DNA of 64,000 nt, taken from contig CM036242.1 in NCBI GenBank assembly GCA_020698575.1, positions 18,600,624 through 18,664,623 of the forward strand, written 5' to 3'. Shown here piece after piece: positions 62,620-64,000 of this stretch; positions within the stretch are counted from its first letter, which is position 1, and each line of letters starts with the position of its first letter. The notes beneath the pieces were generated by a model. That model worked only from the letters and a program-made list of their open reading frames with translations, was not told the DNA's origin and ran no database searches. The position numbers and the translations under genes are program-made. The DNA comes from Bostrychus sinensis (lineage: Eukaryota > Chordata > Actinopteri > Gobiiformes > Eleotridae).

Positions 62620-63420
62620 GGCGGATTTCCACCCTGTTAAGAGCAGAGGGCCTTTTAATGTATGGCCCTGCTTGAGTGTACGGCTACACAATTACACAGC
62701 GGCCCAGCGATTGAGTGGGGTGATGATGCTGATGATTGCGATGTTGGTGATGGCTGCGGTGATATTGGACCACCCTGCACCCTTCTAATAAGCCTCTCAG
62801 ATGGAGACTAAGAGTGGAACAACAATGTGAAACCGAGGTTAATCATTTTATTTACCCGTCTCTCTCTCAAACCCCCTCCTCTCTTTCCTTTCTTTAACCA
62901 AGTGATGAAGCCCAGACTGTGGAGCGGGGGGGGGGGGGTAGGAAATCGATGGGGAGCGCATTACAGTAAAACGTATTGATTAGGAGACCTGCGAGCACCG
63001 TGTTGGTCGCAGAGATGGTGGAATGATGCAATGCTTAAAGGAATTTATCCTTTGACTTTTACATTAACCTTTTATTGACTGCTTTGCCTGTCCATAATTA
63101 ACACTCACTTTAGCTAAAGTGGTTAGTTTGAGCGCAAAGGGGGCTCGGGCCCTTATTGCGCGAGGGCCGTGGAGCTGCAGTTCAAGTGCACTGTGCTGCA
63201 TGGAAGGAAAGGCCTCAGTGGAATACAGGCGATAGAATCCTAGATACCTTTCACATTAGCATACCATTTAAGTGGGGGCCTGCCAAGCTATAAGGTTTCA
63301 GGGCAAATTGAAATGAGTGATTGTATTGCCAATCTCTCTTGACCGAGCGCCAGATGGGATAGTTAGGCCCATATCTGTCTTGGGTTAATCCATTGGAACA
63401 GCTTGGACTCACAAACACAT
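62620..63420. promoter_or_regulatory. Strong candidate enhancer cluster
   Basis: About 800 bp of unique sequence. It contains GAGGTTAATCATTTTATTTACCCG near 62835-62858, CGATTGAG and GATGATGCTGATGATTGCG near 62722-62740, AACGTATTGATTAGGAG near 62972, CCATAATTAACAC (TAATTA 63095-63100), CTTTAGCTAAAGTGG (palindromic TTTAGCTAAA) near 63109-63122 and ACATTAGCATACC. It is interrupted only by a G13 run at 62926-62938. Confidence 0.38.
62926..62938 (+). repeat. G13 homopolymer
   Basis: Thirteen consecutive G after GGAGC, inside otherwise unique regulatory-like DNA. Likely length-variable and hard to sequence accurately. Confidence 0.9.
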
Positions 63421-63783
63421 TTTCTCCCTTTTCACCTCGCCCCACCTCCTCCTCCACCTCCTCTCCGCACACCTCTTTGTCTTTGACCTTAACTTTAAGG
63501 TGGACTGTTCAGCCATGGGAAAATCTTTTGGTGAGCCATGTTTGTACGCCATTGTAGCTTATACTGAAAATTTAGTCCGAGCCCTGGAGAGCTTAAGGCA
63601 CCTCGCTTTGATATTGACTTTTTGTTTGGTTCCATTTTAGCAGTCAGGGAATGTTCCTTGGTGAACAGTGGTAGGCTGTGTAGGAGTGTGTTCTGAATTA
63701 CCTCCACTGAATGAGTCCTCTAAACACGATGTCTTGTATGTTCTGTGAAGGTAATTTTGAGAAAACCTTTGTCAGCTACACCA

Positions 63784-64000
63784 ATCAGGTATACCATTAT
63801 GACCACTTGCCTATTATTGGTGTTTATAATGTTATGTGTTATGACCACCTGCCTAATATCCAACCCCATACGCAACAGGCATTGATGCACTGTCTATTCT
63901 AACACTTTTTTCGCAGAATCAGCATTAACTCTTACTCTCTCCACGTGCTGATTCGCCTTTGTCAAACACGCTCAAATCCTTATGCTTGCCCATTTTTCCC
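63784..64000 (-). mobile_element. Tc1-like transposon remnant, second copy (cut by window end)
   Basis: ATCAGGTATACCATTATGACCACTTGCC matches the left end of the element at 9393. The following GTGTTTATAATGTTATGTG.. GACCACCTGCCTAATAT aligns with 9440-9478, and the order is the same. Read on the minus strand, the segment near 63940-64000 encodes the very start of a Tc1-type transposase: an ATG followed by G-K-H-K-D-L-S-like codons. A large piece between these is missing, so the copy is internally deleted and inactive. Confidence 0.72.

Larger units (their letters stand above)
10044..64000 (+). other. fto: FTO intron 8, left part (non-coding, at least 53.9 kb)
   Basis: It begins with GTAACA and is cut by the window edge. 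The last FTO exon should begin by completing an AG-N codon and encode a short tail with a P-Y-W and L-P-F-D-L motif. I did not find this. A large last intron full of regulatory DNA agrees with the vertebrate locus, where this region belongs to the IRX3/IRX5 regulatory domain. Candidate regulatory blocks and repeats inside it are listed separately. No other protein-coding gene was recognised. Confidence 0.65.

Noticed and set aside
10044..64000. IRX3 or other homeobox gene inside the window
   Set aside because: No homeodomain-encoding frame with the W-F-x-N-x-R signature was seen in the open frames. IRX3 is expected beyond the right edge.
1..64000. CRISPR arrays, operons, phage or bacterial mobile systems
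   Set aside because: No regularly spaced direct repeats, ribosome-binding sites or dense long genes occur. The sequence is vertebrate intronic DNA.

Overview
The window reads as vertebrate, most likely teleost fish, genomic DNA: intron-dominated, AT-rich, full of (TA)n, (GT)n and poly-T tracts. It carries fish-type transposon debris: Tc1-like elements with a CACTGATCAGGCATAAC terminus, hAT-like miniature elements, a tRNA-headed SINE with an L2-type tail, and a decayed ACCAGGTCTAA minisatellite. The percomorph-like flavour of the repeats is an impression, not a test.

One coding exon is convincing. At 9919-10043 (+ strand) a 125-bp exon sits between a good acceptor and a GT donor. Its translation aligns without a gap to the C-terminal domain of FTO, the Fe(II)/2-oxoglutarate RNA m6A demethylase, ending in the LTxRxxxRxxW region. 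It corresponds to the penultimate coding exon (exon 8 by the human scheme). So 1-9918 would be intron 7 (right part) and 10044-64000 intron 8 (left part, at least 53.9 kb). I found neither exon 7 nor the last exon; the last exon probably lies beyond the right edge. In jawed vertebrates FTO is followed by IRX3, and FTO introns are known to hold conserved enhancers of IRX3/IRX5. That makes the non-coding DNA here the likely functional content.

Layout. 1-9918: intron 7, with a possible but unrecognised terminal-exon-like ORF (549-851), four DNA-transposon remnants (about 1.45-1.96, 3.37-3.85, 7.08-7.33 and 9.39-9.85 kb), a SINE head (7.9 kb) and a G-quadruplex-like motif (8.7 kb). 9919-10043: FTO exon. 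10044-17.5 kb: intron 8 start, with palindromes, a strong 23-bp hairpin, LINE/SINE tails and a (GT)20 array. 18-25 kb: several blocks of regulatory-like DNA and a hAT-like/minisatellite repeat. 25-35 kb: mostly plain intron with LINE/SINE fragments. 35-49.4 kb: the densest run of repeat-poor, homeobox-motif-rich DNA (best: 36.3-37.1, 37.3-37.6, 41.6-42.2, 43.3-43.6, 48.3-48.6 and 49.1-49.3 kb). 50-60 kb: plain intron with a long (TA)n, a diverged duplication and a full-length SINE. 60.8-63.5 kb: more regulatory-like DNA. 63.8 kb to the end: the start of a second Tc1-like copy.

All 'candidate enhancer' calls rest on composition, motifs and locus knowledge. No alignment could be run, so they are hypotheses. 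Most open reading frames in this window appear to be chance or repeat-derived and are not reported as genes.
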